The notes: a model not told the origin generated them from the letters alone. A stretch of 64,000 bases of DNA from Stieleria neptunia (GCF_007754155.1 NZ_CP037423.1:7994938-8058937), one strand, 5' to 3'. Counted from the first letter of the stretch, positions 54,295 through 64,000 are shown. Translations and numbers: made by a program.

Positions 54295-57200
54295 ATGATC
54301 TTCTCTTCGTTTCGGCATTCCGCGGGCAATGGTCTGCTTTTCGATCACCTGCTGCCCGAGCGATTGGCCATGGTGCCCGTGGCTGCATGCGTGGTCTTGA
54401 TCGCATCCGTTGTGGGCCAATCCGCGCGCGGTGCTGTCACAGGCGTTCGACCGAACGTCGTGTTGATCATGACGGACGATCAAGGGTACGGCGACATGTC
54501 GTGCCACGGCGACCCGCATTTACAGACGCCGCACTTGGACGCCCTTCACGCCCAATCCATCCGCTTTACCGATTTCCATGTCTCGCCGTATTGCACGCCC
54601 ACACGCGCGGCCTTGATGACCGGCCGCTACCCGGCTCGGACCGGCGCCTATCGCACCTCGTCCGGTCGCACGTCGCTGCACCCACGCGAAAAAACGTTGG
54701 CGGATCTATTTTCGCAAAACGGTTACTCGACAGGGATGTTCGGCAAATGGCACCTCGGCGATTGTGCCCCGTCACGTCCCATGGATTGCGGGTTTGATCG
54801 ATCCGTTTGGCACCGCTGCGGCGGACTGACTCAGATTTCGGACTACTGGACGAACGACTACTTCGACGACACGTATCTGGTCGGAGATCGCTGGAAGCCA
54901 TTCGAAGGCTATTGCACGGACGTCTGGTTTGACGAAGCGATGAACTTCATGAGCGAAGCGTCGCGCGATGCCGGCGGCAATAAACCGTTCTTCGTTTATC
55001 TGGCAACCAACGCGCCGCACGGTCCGTATCTGGTCGCTGACAAATGGAAACAGCCCTTTCTGGATGCGGGGCTGCCGAAAACCCAAGCGGCTTTCAAGGG
55101 GATGGTCGCGAACTTCGACTGGAACCTGGGGCGGTTGCTGCGTTGGATGGAAACCGAGCAACTTGCCGACAACACCGTGCTGATCTTCTTGACCGACAAC
55201 GGCACGTCGGCCGGAACGATCTTTGGCAAGGGAGGACGCATCACCGGTTGGCCCGTCGACGCCCGCGAGAATGCCGGCCGACGTGGCGGAAAGAGTTCGG
55301 CGTACGATGGCGGCCATCACGTGCCGTTGTTCATCCGCTGGCCGAAGGGCAATCTGGGATCGCCACGCGGGATCGACACGCTGGCGGCCCACTTGGATTT
55401 GACGCCCACCTTGATCGATCTGTGCGGTCTGACCCGCCCGGCCGATTGGCCCGCACTCGATGGACGCTCGTTGGTGCCGCTGATCAGCCCTCTCAACCCA
55501 AATCGGCATGCCAACCCGGATTGGCCGGAGCGTGTGCTGCACAGTCAGATGCACGGCGGAAACGGCTACGTCAAACCGGGCGATCCGTGGGAAATCGGTG
55601 TCGCGATGACACAGCGCTGGCATCTCGTCGAAGGCCGCGAATTGTATGACATGCAGAACGACCCGACGCAGCGAAACAATGTGGCCGAGGACCATCCGGA
55701 CGTCTTCGCGAGCCTCAATCAAGCCCACCTCGACTGGTTCGATTCGGTCAAAACCGGCATGCAACCGACTCGCATCTTGATCGGATCCGAGCGGGAGAAT
55801 CCGACCCATTTGACCAGCCAGGAATGGGTGATGTCCGGTGGAAACCCGCCGTGGGCACACGCCCACGTCGTTAAACGGATGATCGCCAATGGTCCCTGGT
55901 GGATCGAAGTGGCCGAGGCCGGCAACTATCGGTTTTCACTTTCGCGCTGGCCGGACTACCTGGAGCGACCGATCGATTCCACCGCCGCCGGAATCGAGAT
56001 CGCTGGTCGAACGATGGAGCGGCCGATCGAGGATCCCGGACAGGCAACGTCGGCCGAGTTCGAGTTGGAATTGCCGGCCGGACCGTGTGAACTGTCGACT
56101 TGGCTGGTCACGCCCGAGGGCAAGCGACACGGCGCCTATTTCGTGACGGTCACGCGTTTGCCCAACGCGGACGATCAGACGCCGGCGGTTCTTTGGACGC
56201 AGTACGGACTGAGCGACGGCACCGTCAAATTGACCGCCCACACCGACGCAAGTCCGCTCCATCCCAGCGATGCGACGGTAAGATTGCAGCTTTATCGTCA
56301 GAATCAGTGGTCGACCGAAGCGGAGGCACCCGTTGATCCGCTGACTTCGATGGCGACGTTCCGGTTGGAAGATTGGGATCCAACGCAGAGCGTGCCGTAT
56401 CGCGTCGTCAGCGGACAGAGCCGTTGGCAGGGCGTGATCCGAAAGGAACCGACGGACCAGCCGGTGGTGAAATTGATGGTCGTGGCCTGCGTCAACGACA
56501 AGTTCTTTCCGTACACCGAAGCCGTCGCCCAAATGATCGGGCAAGCCCCCGACCTGGTGTTTTTTGCCGGGGATCAAATCTATGAAAGCAATGCGGGCGG
56601 CGAAGTGATCACGCCGCAAGACGAATCGGAAGTCGCCGCCGGGATGGCCAATTATCTGGCCAAGTGGCGAAAGTTCGGACTGATTTTTCGTGATCTGTTG
56701 AAAGACCGACCGTCGATCATGATCACCGATGACCACGACGTGTATGCCAACGATTTGTGGGGCGACGGCGGGCGGCGGATGACGGGCGACCGCACCACGG
56801 GCGGCTATCCGGCAGATCCGATGTGGGTCAATGCGGTCGAGTTGACTCAAACCGCCCATCTACCCGACCCCGCGTCTCCGGGCCCCTGGGGCGACGGCAT
56901 CAACGCGTACTTCACGTCACTCGACTATGGCGGGGTCTCCCTGGCGATTCTCGAGGATCGGAAATTCAAATCTCCGCCCAGCGAGGTGCTCTCGGCGGCC
57001 ATCGAGGATCCCGAATCCGATGCCCCCAATCGGACCCTGGAAGTCATCATGGATCCGGCCTTCGACGCGGCCAAGCTGGACCGGCCGGACCTGCAATTAC
57101 TCGGTCAAGCCCAAGAAGACTTTGTTCGCACCTGGGCCCGACGGGTCGAGCAACGCAAACAGTTGGCCGCCGTCCTGAATCAGTCTCCGTTGGTCAACAT

Positions 57201-57675
57201 CGCAAACTACGACACACGCTTCGGCGACATGGATTCCAACGGCTGGCCGCAATCGGCTCGGGACCGGGCGTTGCGAGCGATCGCGCCGTCACAGGCCGTG
57301 ATGCTTTCCGGCGACATCCACTACGGAACGTTGGCACAATTAGCAATCGAGGACTGGGGCGATGGTCCGTGGTCGTTCTCGGTGCCAGCGTTTGCCTCCG
57401 AACAGAACCGCCGCTGGGGGCCGAGCGAGGCTGCCCAGGGCCGCGAAATCCCTGGGATCGAAGGCTCCGGGAACCACCACGACCGCTTCGGCAACAAGCT
57501 GACCGTTGCCGCCACCGCGCCGGGCAAGCAAGGCTATGGAATGGTCCTGTTCGACAAACCCAACAGCCGGATCACGCTACAATTACACACGCTGAATTCG
57601 GATCGCAAACCGGATCAGGAGCAAATCCCGGGATGGCCGTTGACCCTGGATGTCCGGCATCGACAAGTGGAGTGA
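54295..57675 (+). CDS. Sulfatase fused to a PhoD-like alkaline phosphatase
   Basis: The product has 1126 residues. A hydrophobic export segment lies at about 26-45. A type I sulfatase follows (about 50-490), with formylglycine cysteine C100 in SPYCTPTRAALMTGRYPAR and metal sites NVVLIMTDDQGYGDM and TVLIFLTDNGTSAG. Residues about 500-720 are beta-rich linkers. Residues about 726-1115 form a PhoD-type metallophosphatase: LVFFAGDQIYE, IMITDDHDVYANDLWG, VMLSGDIHYGTLAQL and NHHDRFGN. Both active sites look intact, so one exported chain could remove sulfate and phosphate esters. The start is uncertain: ATG 54295 gives a basic n-region, ATG 54370 is possible, and the open frame itself begins at 54079. 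Confidence 0.9.
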   Translation: MIFSSFRHSAGNGLLFDHLLPERLAMVPVAACVVLIASVVGQSARGAVTGVRPNVVLIMTDDQGYGDMSCHGDPHLQTPHLDALHAQSIRFTDFHVSPYCTPTRAALMTGRYPARTGAYRTSSGRTSLHPREKTLADLFSQNGYSTGMFGKWHLGDCAPSRPMDCGFDRSVWHRCGGLTQISDYWTNDYFDDTYLVGDRWKPFEGYCTDVWFDEAMNFMSEASRDAGGNKPFFVYLATNAPHGPYLVADKWKQPFLDAGLPKTQAAFKGMVANFDWNLGRLLRWMETEQLADNTVLIFLTDNGTSAGTIFGKGGRITGWPVDARENAGRRGGKSSAYDGGHHVPLFIRWPKGNLGSPRGIDTLAAHLDLTPTLIDLCGLTRPADWPALDGRSLVPLISPLNPNRHANPDWPERVLHSQMHGGNGYVKPGDPWEIGVAMTQRWHLVEGRELYDMQNDPTQRNNVAEDHPDVFASLNQAHLDWFDSVKTGMQPTRILIGSERENPTHLTSQEWVMSGGNPPWAHAHVVKRMIANGPWWIEVAEAGNYRFSLSRWPDYLERPIDSTAAGIEIAGRTMERPIEDPGQATSAEFELELPAGPCELSTWLVTPEGKRHGAYFVTVTRLPNADDQTPAVLWTQYGLSDGTVKLTAHTDASPLHPSDATVRLQLYRQNQWSTEAEAPVDPLTSMATFRLEDWDPTQSVPYRVVSGQSRWQGVIRKEPTDQPVVKLMVVACVNDKFFPYTEAVAQMIGQAPDLVFFAGDQIYESNAGGEVITPQDESEVAAGMANYLAKWRKFGLIFRDLLKDRPSIMITDDHDVYANDLWGDGGRRMTGDRTTGGYPADPMWVNAVELTQTAHLPDPASPGPWGDGINAYFTSLDYGGVSLAILEDRKFKSPPSEVLSAAIEDPESDAPNRTLEVIMDPAFDAAKLDRPDLQLLGQAQEDFVRTWARRVEQRKQLAAVLNQSPLVNIANYDTRFGDMDSNGWPQSARDRALRAIAPSQAVMLSGDIHYGTLAQLAIEDWGDGPWSFSVPAFASEQNRRWGPSEAAQGREIPGIEGSGNHHDRFGNKLTVAATAPGKQGYGMVLFDKPNSRITLQLHTLNSDRKPDQEQIPGWPLTLDVRHRQVE

Positions 57676-57742
57676 CGCGCAATGTTCGCAACCCGCAACG
57701 TCAACGCGGTGAAGCATTTTCCCCATGTGTTTCTTGAGGTTC

Positions 57743-57813
57743 TAGCGGCAGGGCGCGAGCCCTCCGGTTCTTCATCTTTTCCAAAACACCGGAGGGCTCG
57801 CGCCCTACCGCTA
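57743..57813. repeat. Complete palindrome of family B
   Basis: TAGCGGCAGGGCGCGAGCCC followed by TCCGG (57743-57767) pairs with its inverse at 57789-57813 with a single mismatch over 25 bases, around a 21-base loop. It is the best-preserved copy of the family. It lies between two plus-strand genes, the sulfatase-PhoD fusion and the metallophosphoesterase. Confidence 0.95.
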
Positions 57814-57866
57814 ACAAGTGCTTCACAGCGTTACCGCAACGTGTGCGTAAAGGGAGTCAGAGCAGA

Positions 57867-58613
57867 ATGATGAGTGAATCGGAAACGACAAACGCTTATT
57901 TCCTCTCGGATCTGCATCTGTTCTCCAATCGGTCGACCGGAGACCTGATCCTGCCGGAACTGCGCGACAAGGTTCGTCAGACGCACACGGTTGTACTGGG
58001 CGGTGACATTTTTGATTTCAAGTGGAGCACCCACGAGAGCGATGAGCGGTCGGTGGAAAAGGCCGTCGAGTGGATCGAGGACCTGTTGGAGCAAAACGCC
58101 AACTGCGAGTACCACTACATCCTGGGCAATCATGATTCACGCCCCGAGTTCGTCGAGCAATTGGATGCGTTGGCATCGCGACATCCAAATTTCACGCGGC
58201 ATCGCTACTTCGCCCGTCTGGACAACTGCCTGTTTTTGCACGGCGACGTTGCCGACGGGCCGCTCGATCATGCACGATTGGATTCAAGGCGGCAGAAATT
58301 CGAGCGGAAGAAGAAAAAGACCGGGATGTGGCACGTCGCCTATGACATGGCGATTCATGCGCGGCTGCATCGATTGGTGGTGCTCTCGATTCGAGAGATG
58401 AAAGTGCTGCGGCGGATCAACGCGTACGTCGAACGAATCGGCCATGGGCTGACCGATGGCGTGACAGATGTCTACTTCGGACACACGCATGTCGATCTGG
58501 ACGGCATTCAGTACCAGGGGCTTTGCTTTCACAACGGCGGCGCGGCCATCCGCGGCATGAAGTTTCGAATCGTCGAAACGACGCTCAGCGCGCCGGCCAG
58601 TGTGCGCGCCTAA
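57867..58613 (+). CDS. LpxH-like metallophosphoesterase
   Basis: The product has 248 residues. Calcineurin-like motifs in order are SDLHL (D15, H17), GGDIFDF, LGNHD, LHGDVADG and GHTHVD, the set found in UDP-2,3-diacylglucosamine hydrolase (LpxH) and its relatives. The family releases lipid X in lipid A synthesis. The long basic insertion RRQKFERKKKKTG at about 140-152 and the helical stretch after it are also typical of LpxH-like proteins. No other lipid A gene is nearby, so a different phosphoester substrate remains possible. ATG 57867 has GGGAG ten bases upstream; ATG 57870 is equally likely. Confidence 0.82.
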   Translation: MMSESETTNAYFLSDLHLFSNRSTGDLILPELRDKVRQTHTVVLGGDIFDFKWSTHESDERSVEKAVEWIEDLLEQNANCEYHYILGNHDSRPEFVEQLDALASRHPNFTRHRYFARLDNCLFLHGDVADGPLDHARLDSRRQKFERKKKKTGMWHVAYDMAIHARLHRLVVLSIREMKVLRRINAYVERIGHGLTDGVTDVYFGHTHVDLDGIQYQGLCFHNGGAAIRGMKFRIVETTLSAPASVRA

Positions 58614-58803
58614 TTCCATGCAAACAGATCCAGATGTGCTTGGTATGCGACGTGCACCACAACCAACTCGGCGGCGCAGGACGGAGATGGATGCCTATCT
58701 CGCACATTAAGTCGAAGTTTTGTGCGTTGCTGCGCATCAAAGAGCGCTATAATCAACAGTCGCCGGTTTCGCTGGAAACGAACCACTGTCCCATGAGCAT
58801 CCA

Positions 58804-59925
58804 ATGGCAGTTACCAACGCGTTGAATGGTTCCACGCGGATCCATCCGAGTCTGGACTTGGCGGCAAAAGTGCTCGATTCGCTGACGGTGTCGTTGGCGG
58901 TGATTGATTCAACGGGGACGATTGCTGCGACGAACCAAGCTTGGGACGATTTTGCGATGCAGAACGGTGGCCGGCCCCCGGCGACCGGCGTCGGGGCAAA
59001 CTATCTGGAAGTCTGCCGATCGACTCAGGGCCCGGACGTGTTTTACGCCGAACAGGCCTTCCAAGGAATCAGCGACGTGCTCCACGGCAAGCGACAGGTG
59101 TTCACACTCGAGTACCCCTGCCATTCGCCGACACAGCAGCGGTGGTTCATGCTGCATGCTTCACCCTTGAAAAACGATCCCGACAAGGCGGTGACGGCCC
59201 ACCTGACGATCACCGAACGCAAGCTGGTGGAAAACAAACTGGTCGAGTCGACGCGGCTGGCGGCGATCGGTGAAGCGATGAAGGGATTGAGCCACAAGGG
59301 CCGAAACTCGCTCCATCGCGCCCAAGGTTTTATCGATTTGCTGCGGTATTCGATCGAGCAAGACGCCGAGGCGACAAAGTTGCTTGACCGCATCGAGCTC
59401 GCCCAACGACGCCTGGTCGGTATGTACCAAGAGGTCCAACGCTATGCCGAGCCGATCCAACTGTCGTTTTCGGTCGGCCGGTTGGACCACGTGGTCGAGG
59501 AGGCTTGGGCATCCCTTCCCCCTTTTGACGATCGACTGAAGCTGCAACATCTGTTGCAAGGGATCGATCTGGATTGCGAAATGGACCGAGACGCGATCTG
59601 GCAAACCTTGAAAATGATCTTGAGTAACGCGGCCGAATCCGGCTCCAAAACCACGCTGGTCGATGTTTCGTACCAGTCGGCTCAATTGAGCGGGCGTCCG
59701 GCGATCACCATGGTCATCAGCGACAACGGCCCGGGGATCCCTGCGGCGGATCAGGAAAAGGTGTTTGAACCCTTTTACACCACCAAAACCATCGGAACCG
59801 GCCTGGGCCTGGCCACGGCCCGCCGGATCGTCGAAGGGCACGCCGGCCGGCTGGTTGTCGGCACATCCGTCTTGGGCGGTGCGTCCATCTACTTGACGCT
59901 GCCGCTTCGTCAGATCGTACGCTAG
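58804..59925 (+). CDS. PAS-domain sensor histidine kinase
   Basis: The product has 373 residues, with no membrane segment, so it is a soluble sensor. A PAS domain covers about 20-140 (SLAVIDSTGTIAATNQAWDDF). The phosphoacceptor H164 is in GLSHKGRNSLHRAQGF; this family commonly has H-E-x-R-N, so lysine at +1 is unusual. The ATPase domain covers about 235-370: N box MILSNAAES, G1 ISDNGPGIP, F box VFEPFYTT and G2 GTGLGLATARRI. No response regulator is adjacent. The stop codon TAG lies at the left edge of the family C repeat element. Confidence 0.88.
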   Translation: MAVTNALNGSTRIHPSLDLAAKVLDSLTVSLAVIDSTGTIAATNQAWDDFAMQNGGRPPATGVGANYLEVCRSTQGPDVFYAEQAFQGISDVLHGKRQVFTLEYPCHSPTQQRWFMLHASPLKNDPDKAVTAHLTITERKLVENKLVESTRLAAIGEAMKGLSHKGRNSLHRAQGFIDLLRYSIEQDAEATKLLDRIELAQRRLVGMYQEVQRYAEPIQLSFSVGRLDHVVEEAWASLPPFDDRLKLQHLLQGIDLDCEMDRDAIWQTLKMILSNAAESGSKTTLVDVSYQSAQLSGRPAITMVISDNGPGIPAADQEKVFEPFYTTKTIGTGLGLATARRIVEGHAGRLVVGTSVLGGASIYLTLPLRQIVR

Positions 59926-60063
59926 CGGGCTGTCGATTGAGTCGGGTTCTGCTGAGTTAATGGTGAGCCGCTGGCCGTAAGGCCTCGGGCAACGTCGCAG
60001 TGCCCGGTCGCAGTGCCCGGTTGTTTACGCGCCCGCGACTCACAAAACCGACTGCCCACTAGC
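59925..60063. repeat. MITE-like element, family C, second copy
   Basis: The element begins GCGGGCTGTCGATTGAG and ends CGACTGCCCACTAGC. It matches the copy at 53240-53361 through GTCGGGTTCTGCTGAGT, GGTGAGCCGCTGGCC and AGGCCTCGGGC. It has a small duplication in the middle (CGCAGTGCCCGGT appears twice), and its right terminal repeat is eroded. The stop codons of both flanking convergent genes, 59923-59925 and 60059-60061, lie at its two edges. Confidence 0.8.
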
Positions 60064-60637
60064 GGCCGATGGCGATTCCACGACGCTCTCGGAAACGACT
60101 CTGCAGCGAGGAGAATTGCTCGGCCGTCAGCAACGTCTGAGCGTAGTTTAGATTCTGATCATCGGCTGGAGGAAAACCCATGTGTGGTTCCAGCAGGCAC
60201 TGATTGTGCTCAGCGTAGGCACCAAACATGGCGTTCCACCATTGTGCGGCCGGTCCGTCTCCATCGGGTACTACGACTGGCGATGGATTCGGTGGCATTG
60301 CCTGAACCGGCAGCCACGGTCGTTGCGCTGCGGCGAGATAGACGTCTCGTTGTTCTGCGTGATACCTCGAGACCTGCCAAAAAGGAGCGGCCTTGCTAAT
60401 GGTAGCATGATCCATCTTCATCGGTGCCGGGCGTTTCCATTCCCATCGCAGATCGACGGGCCGTTGAATCGCAGCGGCTTGATATCCGGCATCCATGGCT
60501 TTGAAATGATGCTCGGCCGCGAGATTGCGAAAATGCTTTGCGCGAGTCCTCAGGCCGAGTATCGCTGCGACGATCGTCACCAAAATCAGCAGTGATCGCA
60601 ACGAAAATGCAGTCCAACGTTTCGTACGTTCAGTCAT
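60059..60637 (-). CDS. Single-pass membrane protein with planctomycete FSLR N-terminus
   Basis: The product has 192 residues. The N-terminus RWTAFSLRSLLILVTIVAAILGL is a membrane anchor found in many short planctomycete proteins. The next segment is helical (AKHFRNLAAEHHFKAMDAGYQ). The rest, on the outer or inner face, has no motif I recognise; WQVSRYHAEQRDVYLAAAQRPW is a conserved-looking helix. The stop codon TAG lies in the end of the family C repeat. It is convergent with the histidine kinase gene. Confidence 0.6.
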   Translation of the reverse strand: MTERTKRWTAFSLRSLLILVTIVAAILGLRTRAKHFRNLAAEHHFKAMDAGYQAAAIQRPVDLRWEWKRPAPMKMDHATISKAAPFWQVSRYHAEQRDVYLAAAQRPWLPVQAMPPNPSPVVVPDGDGPAAQWWNAMFGAYAEHNQCLLEPHMGFPPADDQNLNYAQTLLTAEQFSSLQSRFRERRGIAIGR

Positions 60638-60672
60638 CGGAGTGAGTCTGTCGGATAACCGGTTGCAAAGAG

Positions 60673-60948
60673 CTATTTGCGGAGCTTGGTGATGTCAATG
60701 AATTCTTTGCCGTCCCTGATCTCCATGCTGACATGCTGAAAGCCCTTCAGCTTGCCTTCGGCCTTGAATTCGAGTTCGCCCCAAACCTGTTTCGGTCCGT
60801 TCGGTTTTGCACCAATGTCGATGCCAAGTGCTTTCGCTTCCTTTCGGGTGACGACGTTGATTCCGATCATCGCATGGCTCGTTGTCGCGGTGCCTACAAC
60901 CAGCAAGGCGATCGAAGTGAACGTGACGAGCGAAGGTCGAGAACACAT
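60673..60948 (-). CDS. Small secreted protein
   Basis: The product has 91 residues with a signal peptide (about 1-26, TSHA). The mature part (about 65 residues) is a single small beta-rich domain: NVVTRKEAKALGIDIG, KQVWGELEFKAEGKL, FQHVSMEIRDG. No cysteine or catalytic pattern is visible in it. The gene lies 35 bases upstream of the FSLR membrane-protein gene on the same strand and may be co-transcribed. Not recognised. Confidence 0.55.
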   Translation of the reverse strand: MCSRPSLVTFTSIALLVVGTATTSHAMIGINVVTRKEAKALGIDIGAKPNGPKQVWGELEFKAEGKLKGFQHVSMEIRDGKEFIDITKLRK

Positions 60949-61899
60949 AAGATGGTCCTTCTTTGGGTGGATGTACGGTTGAGCAACACAGGTTCACACC
61001 ACGACGACGCGTGGGGTCCATCTTTGTTAGGCGCAAAATGCACACGGAGACAGTTTTTTGGTTTCTTCAGAACATCAGTGTTCAACTCGCACACGGGATT
61101 TGCCGAATGAGACGGCGTCAGCGAGATGATCCAATCGCCGGCATCGCACTGCCAACGGGGACGCACTGCCAACGGGGACGCACGTCAACCATCGTTCTTT
61201 GCCAATGTAATCGATCGGAATTGCCGTGGGCATCTCGCGTCCATCGCGCTGCCGTTTTCGCTGGACATCCGCAATGAAGCCTCAGAGGGACCTCAATTGA
61301 TTTACTGACGCAATTCTCGTTCCACCGAGGCAGCGGTTTCACGCCAGCGGCGTGCCACAGCAAAGCTTGGGGTCGCGCTAGCGCACCCCAAGTTCCGGCC
61401 ACCATTCGGCCGCCAACCCCAGCGGGGTTGAACAAGACGTTTTGCCGGATTCACGCAGGTTGTCCCCCGGATCACATCGCGTCATTTGTTGAACCCCGCT
61501 GGGGTTCCAGTTCCCATTTCAACACAACCCGGGGTGCGCTCCGCGACCCCGGGCTGTGTTGTGGCACCGCTCTGCGGTGTGGCGTTTCACTAGAAACGTA
61601 AACGCTCAGTAATACAATTGACGAAGATTGTGTCGGCCCGCTGGGCCTTGGGCATAACCGAGGGATCCACCCCCGGTGGCTGACACCACCGGCAGACACT
61701 CTACCGGCCCTCCGGGCCTGAAAGTCGTACGTAAAGACTCCAAGCTTTGGATGGGCACGCCGCCGACGTGAATTCGGGATGCGATGATCGCCCGCGGGTG
61801 GTTCTGATGGCGCGGTGGGCGCCGCGGTGTGTAAACTGTGTCTCGCATCACGTGCACCATGACAAACTTGCAACTCTTTCACACTTTGGCATTCCTTTC
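60949..61899. other. Repeat-rich gap of 951 bases
   Basis: There is no real coding frame. It contains a tandem duplication of ACTGCCAACGGGGACGC (61147-61180). There is a GGGGTCGCGCTAGCGCACCCC palindrome (61370-61390), and AACCCCAGCGGGGTTGAAC at 61415-61433 with its inverse GTTGAACCCCGCTGGGGTT at 61490-61508. A CCCGGGGTGCGC/GCGACCCCGGG palindrome lies near 61530-61553. Together these look like remains of several palindromic repeat families, laid side by side. The esterase promoter should lie near the right end. Confidence 0.6.
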
Positions 61900-62808
61900 A
61901 TGAACTTTGGATTTCGACTTTGTTGTTTGGCATTCCTTTCGATCGCAGTCTCTGTTTCCCAAGCCGCGCCGCCTGCGGGCTCGACGACCGAATCGCTGTG
62001 GCCCGACCTGCCGCCCGGCACCACACTCCGCGGTGAAGGCGACGTTCCGCAATTGATCGTGACGCGAGTCGAGTCGGATGCGCCGACCGCAGCGGTGGTG
62101 ATTTTGCCGGGTGGCGGATACGGCGGGCACGCGATGGATCACGAGGGCTATCAATTCGCGGAATGGTTCAAGTCCATGGGCGTGAGTTCGGCGATCTGCA
62201 CGTACCGGTTGCGGGGAAAAGGCAATGCGGGCAAAGGCTACGGGCACCCCGCGCCGATGATGGATGCCCAGCGGGCCATTCAAACCTTGCGGGCCCGGGC
62301 CGAAGAGTGGAACATCGATCCGCAGCGGATCGGCGTGATCGGATTCTCCGCCGGTGGCCACCTGTGTTCGACCGTCTCGACACACTTTGCCGACGCCGAT
62401 CCTGCCTCGGAAGACCCGATTGCACGCGTTTCGTCACGACCGGATTTCAGCATCCTGTGCTACCCCGTGGTCGCGTTTGGCAAGCCGTACACGCACAAGG
62501 GCAGCCAACGAAACCTGATCGGCGCGGAGCCAGACGCGGCCTTGCTGGAATCGCTGTCCAACGAAAGACAGGTGACCGAGAACACGCCGCCGGCGTTTCT
62601 GTTCCACACCGGTGCCGACACGGCGGTCCCGGTTCAGAACAGCTTGGATTACTACCTGGCCTGCGTTCGGCACGGCGTTCCGGCTGAGTTACACGTGTTC
62701 CCCGAAGGCCGGCATGGACTGGGACTGGCCCAGCAGTTGCCGGGGGCAAAACAATGGCCCGATTTGTGCGCCGATTGGTTGCGGCGGTTGGGCGTGGTGA
62801 CGATTTAG
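61900..62808 (+). CDS. Secreted alpha/beta hydrolase (acetylxylan esterase-like)
   Basis: The product has 302 residues with a signal peptide (about 1-22, VSQA). The oxyanion motif is VVILPGGGYGGHAMDHEG. The nucleophile elbow is GVIGFSAGGHLCS (serine at about 150), the catalytic aspartate lies in FHTGADTAVPVQNS, and the histidine lies in FPEGRHGLGLA. This is the layout of the BD-FAE/AXE-like carbohydrate esterases. It should remove acetyl or related groups from polysaccharides. An earlier TTG frame start at 61747 lies in the repeat region and is rejected. The stop TAG (62806-62808) is part of repeat family D. Confidence 0.85.
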   Translation: MNFGFRLCCLAFLSIAVSVSQAAPPAGSTTESLWPDLPPGTTLRGEGDVPQLIVTRVESDAPTAAVVILPGGGYGGHAMDHEGYQFAEWFKSMGVSSAICTYRLRGKGNAGKGYGHPAPMMDAQRAIQTLRARAEEWNIDPQRIGVIGFSAGGHLCSTVSTHFADADPASEDPIARVSSRPDFSILCYPVVAFGKPYTHKGSQRNLIGAEPDAALLESLSNERQVTENTPPAFLFHTGADTAVPVQNSLDYYLACVRHGVPAELHVFPEGRHGLGLAQQLPGAKQWPDLCADWLRRLGVVTI

Positions 62809-62870
62809 ATTCTCTCCCATTGGGAGAGACGGCGTTTGCGCAGCAAGCAAACGCCAGAGAGGGCCGGCGT
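62802..62870 (+). repeat. Dispersed repeat family D, direct copy
   Basis: GATTTAGATTCTCTCCC, GGGAGAGACGGCG, TTTGCGCAGCAAGCAAACGCC and AGAGAGGGCCGGC follow in order, matching the inverted copy at 39950-40019 almost base for base. The first bases supply the TAG stop codon of the esterase gene. It separates that gene from the convergent alpha-oxoamine synthase gene. Confidence 0.9.
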
Positions 62871-62873
62871 CAC

Positions 62874-64000
<1,127 letters not shown>

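Overview
The window is a moderately GC-rich stretch of a planctomycete chromosome, most likely from the Pirellulaceae (Rhodopirellula-like). The evidence is the gene repertoire: sulfatases, DUF1549/DUF1553 and DUF1501 proteins, very large secreted proteins joining a beta-propeller, HEAT repeats and a CxxCH cytochrome c domain, an ECF-type sigma factor beside a giant Ser/Thr kinase, an M56/BlaI pair, and many short palindromic repeats between genes. No rRNA, tRNA, CRISPR array, transposase or phage gene was recognised. Both window edges cut genes: a cytochrome c protein on the left and an alpha-oxoamine synthase on the right.

Layout. 1-7.5 kb: end of a cytochrome c protein, a small conserved protein, a blaI-blaR1-like pair whose sensor carries carboxypeptidase-regulatory-like domains, an isolated SecD periplasmic-domain protein and a secreted protein. 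7.6-13.8 kb: pntB, pntA, glpD and glpK, all on the minus strand. 14.2-21.4 kb: an ECF sigma factor overlapping tail-to-tail with a 2027-residue kinase/STAND/FGE-like protein, then an acyltransferase remnant. 21.4-23.7 kb: a SnoaL-like secreted protein and a membrane protein. 24.0-29.8 kb: a PhnZ-like HD oxygenase, a zinc alcohol dehydrogenase, an MFS transporter, an inositol oxygenase and, divergently, a ferritin-like di-iron protein. This is the most unusual metabolic cluster here. 29.8-30.3 kb: a four-unit tandem array rich in hairpins. 30.3-39.6 kb: a minus-strand run with DUF1549/1553, DUF1501, a lone WYL domain, an MnmC-like methyltransferase and a sulfatase-propeller-HEAT-cytochrome fusion. 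40.2-46.0 kb: a conserved protein, a lipoprotein-like protein, a sulfatase, a hydrolase and a DASS-family anion transporter. 46.5-53.2 kb: an FG-GAP/propeller/HEAT/cytochrome c giant, a tiny membrane protein and a Tat-exported protein. 53.5-60 kb: a lone response regulator, a sulfatase-PhoD fusion, a metallophosphoesterase and a PAS histidine kinase. 60-64 kb: small secreted proteins, a repeat-rich gap, an esterase and the alpha-oxoamine synthase.

The genes fit a marine or aquatic bacterium that attacks sulfated and phosphorylated polymers at its surface (three sulfatases, two of them fused to other catalytic or redox modules, two esterases, many haem-c proteins). It also appears to scavenge unusual small molecules through oxygen-dependent di-iron enzymes. 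Several repeat families sit directly at gene ends and in places supply the stop codons. They also create false N-terminal extensions, so several starts were moved inward on the basis of Shine-Dalgarno sites.
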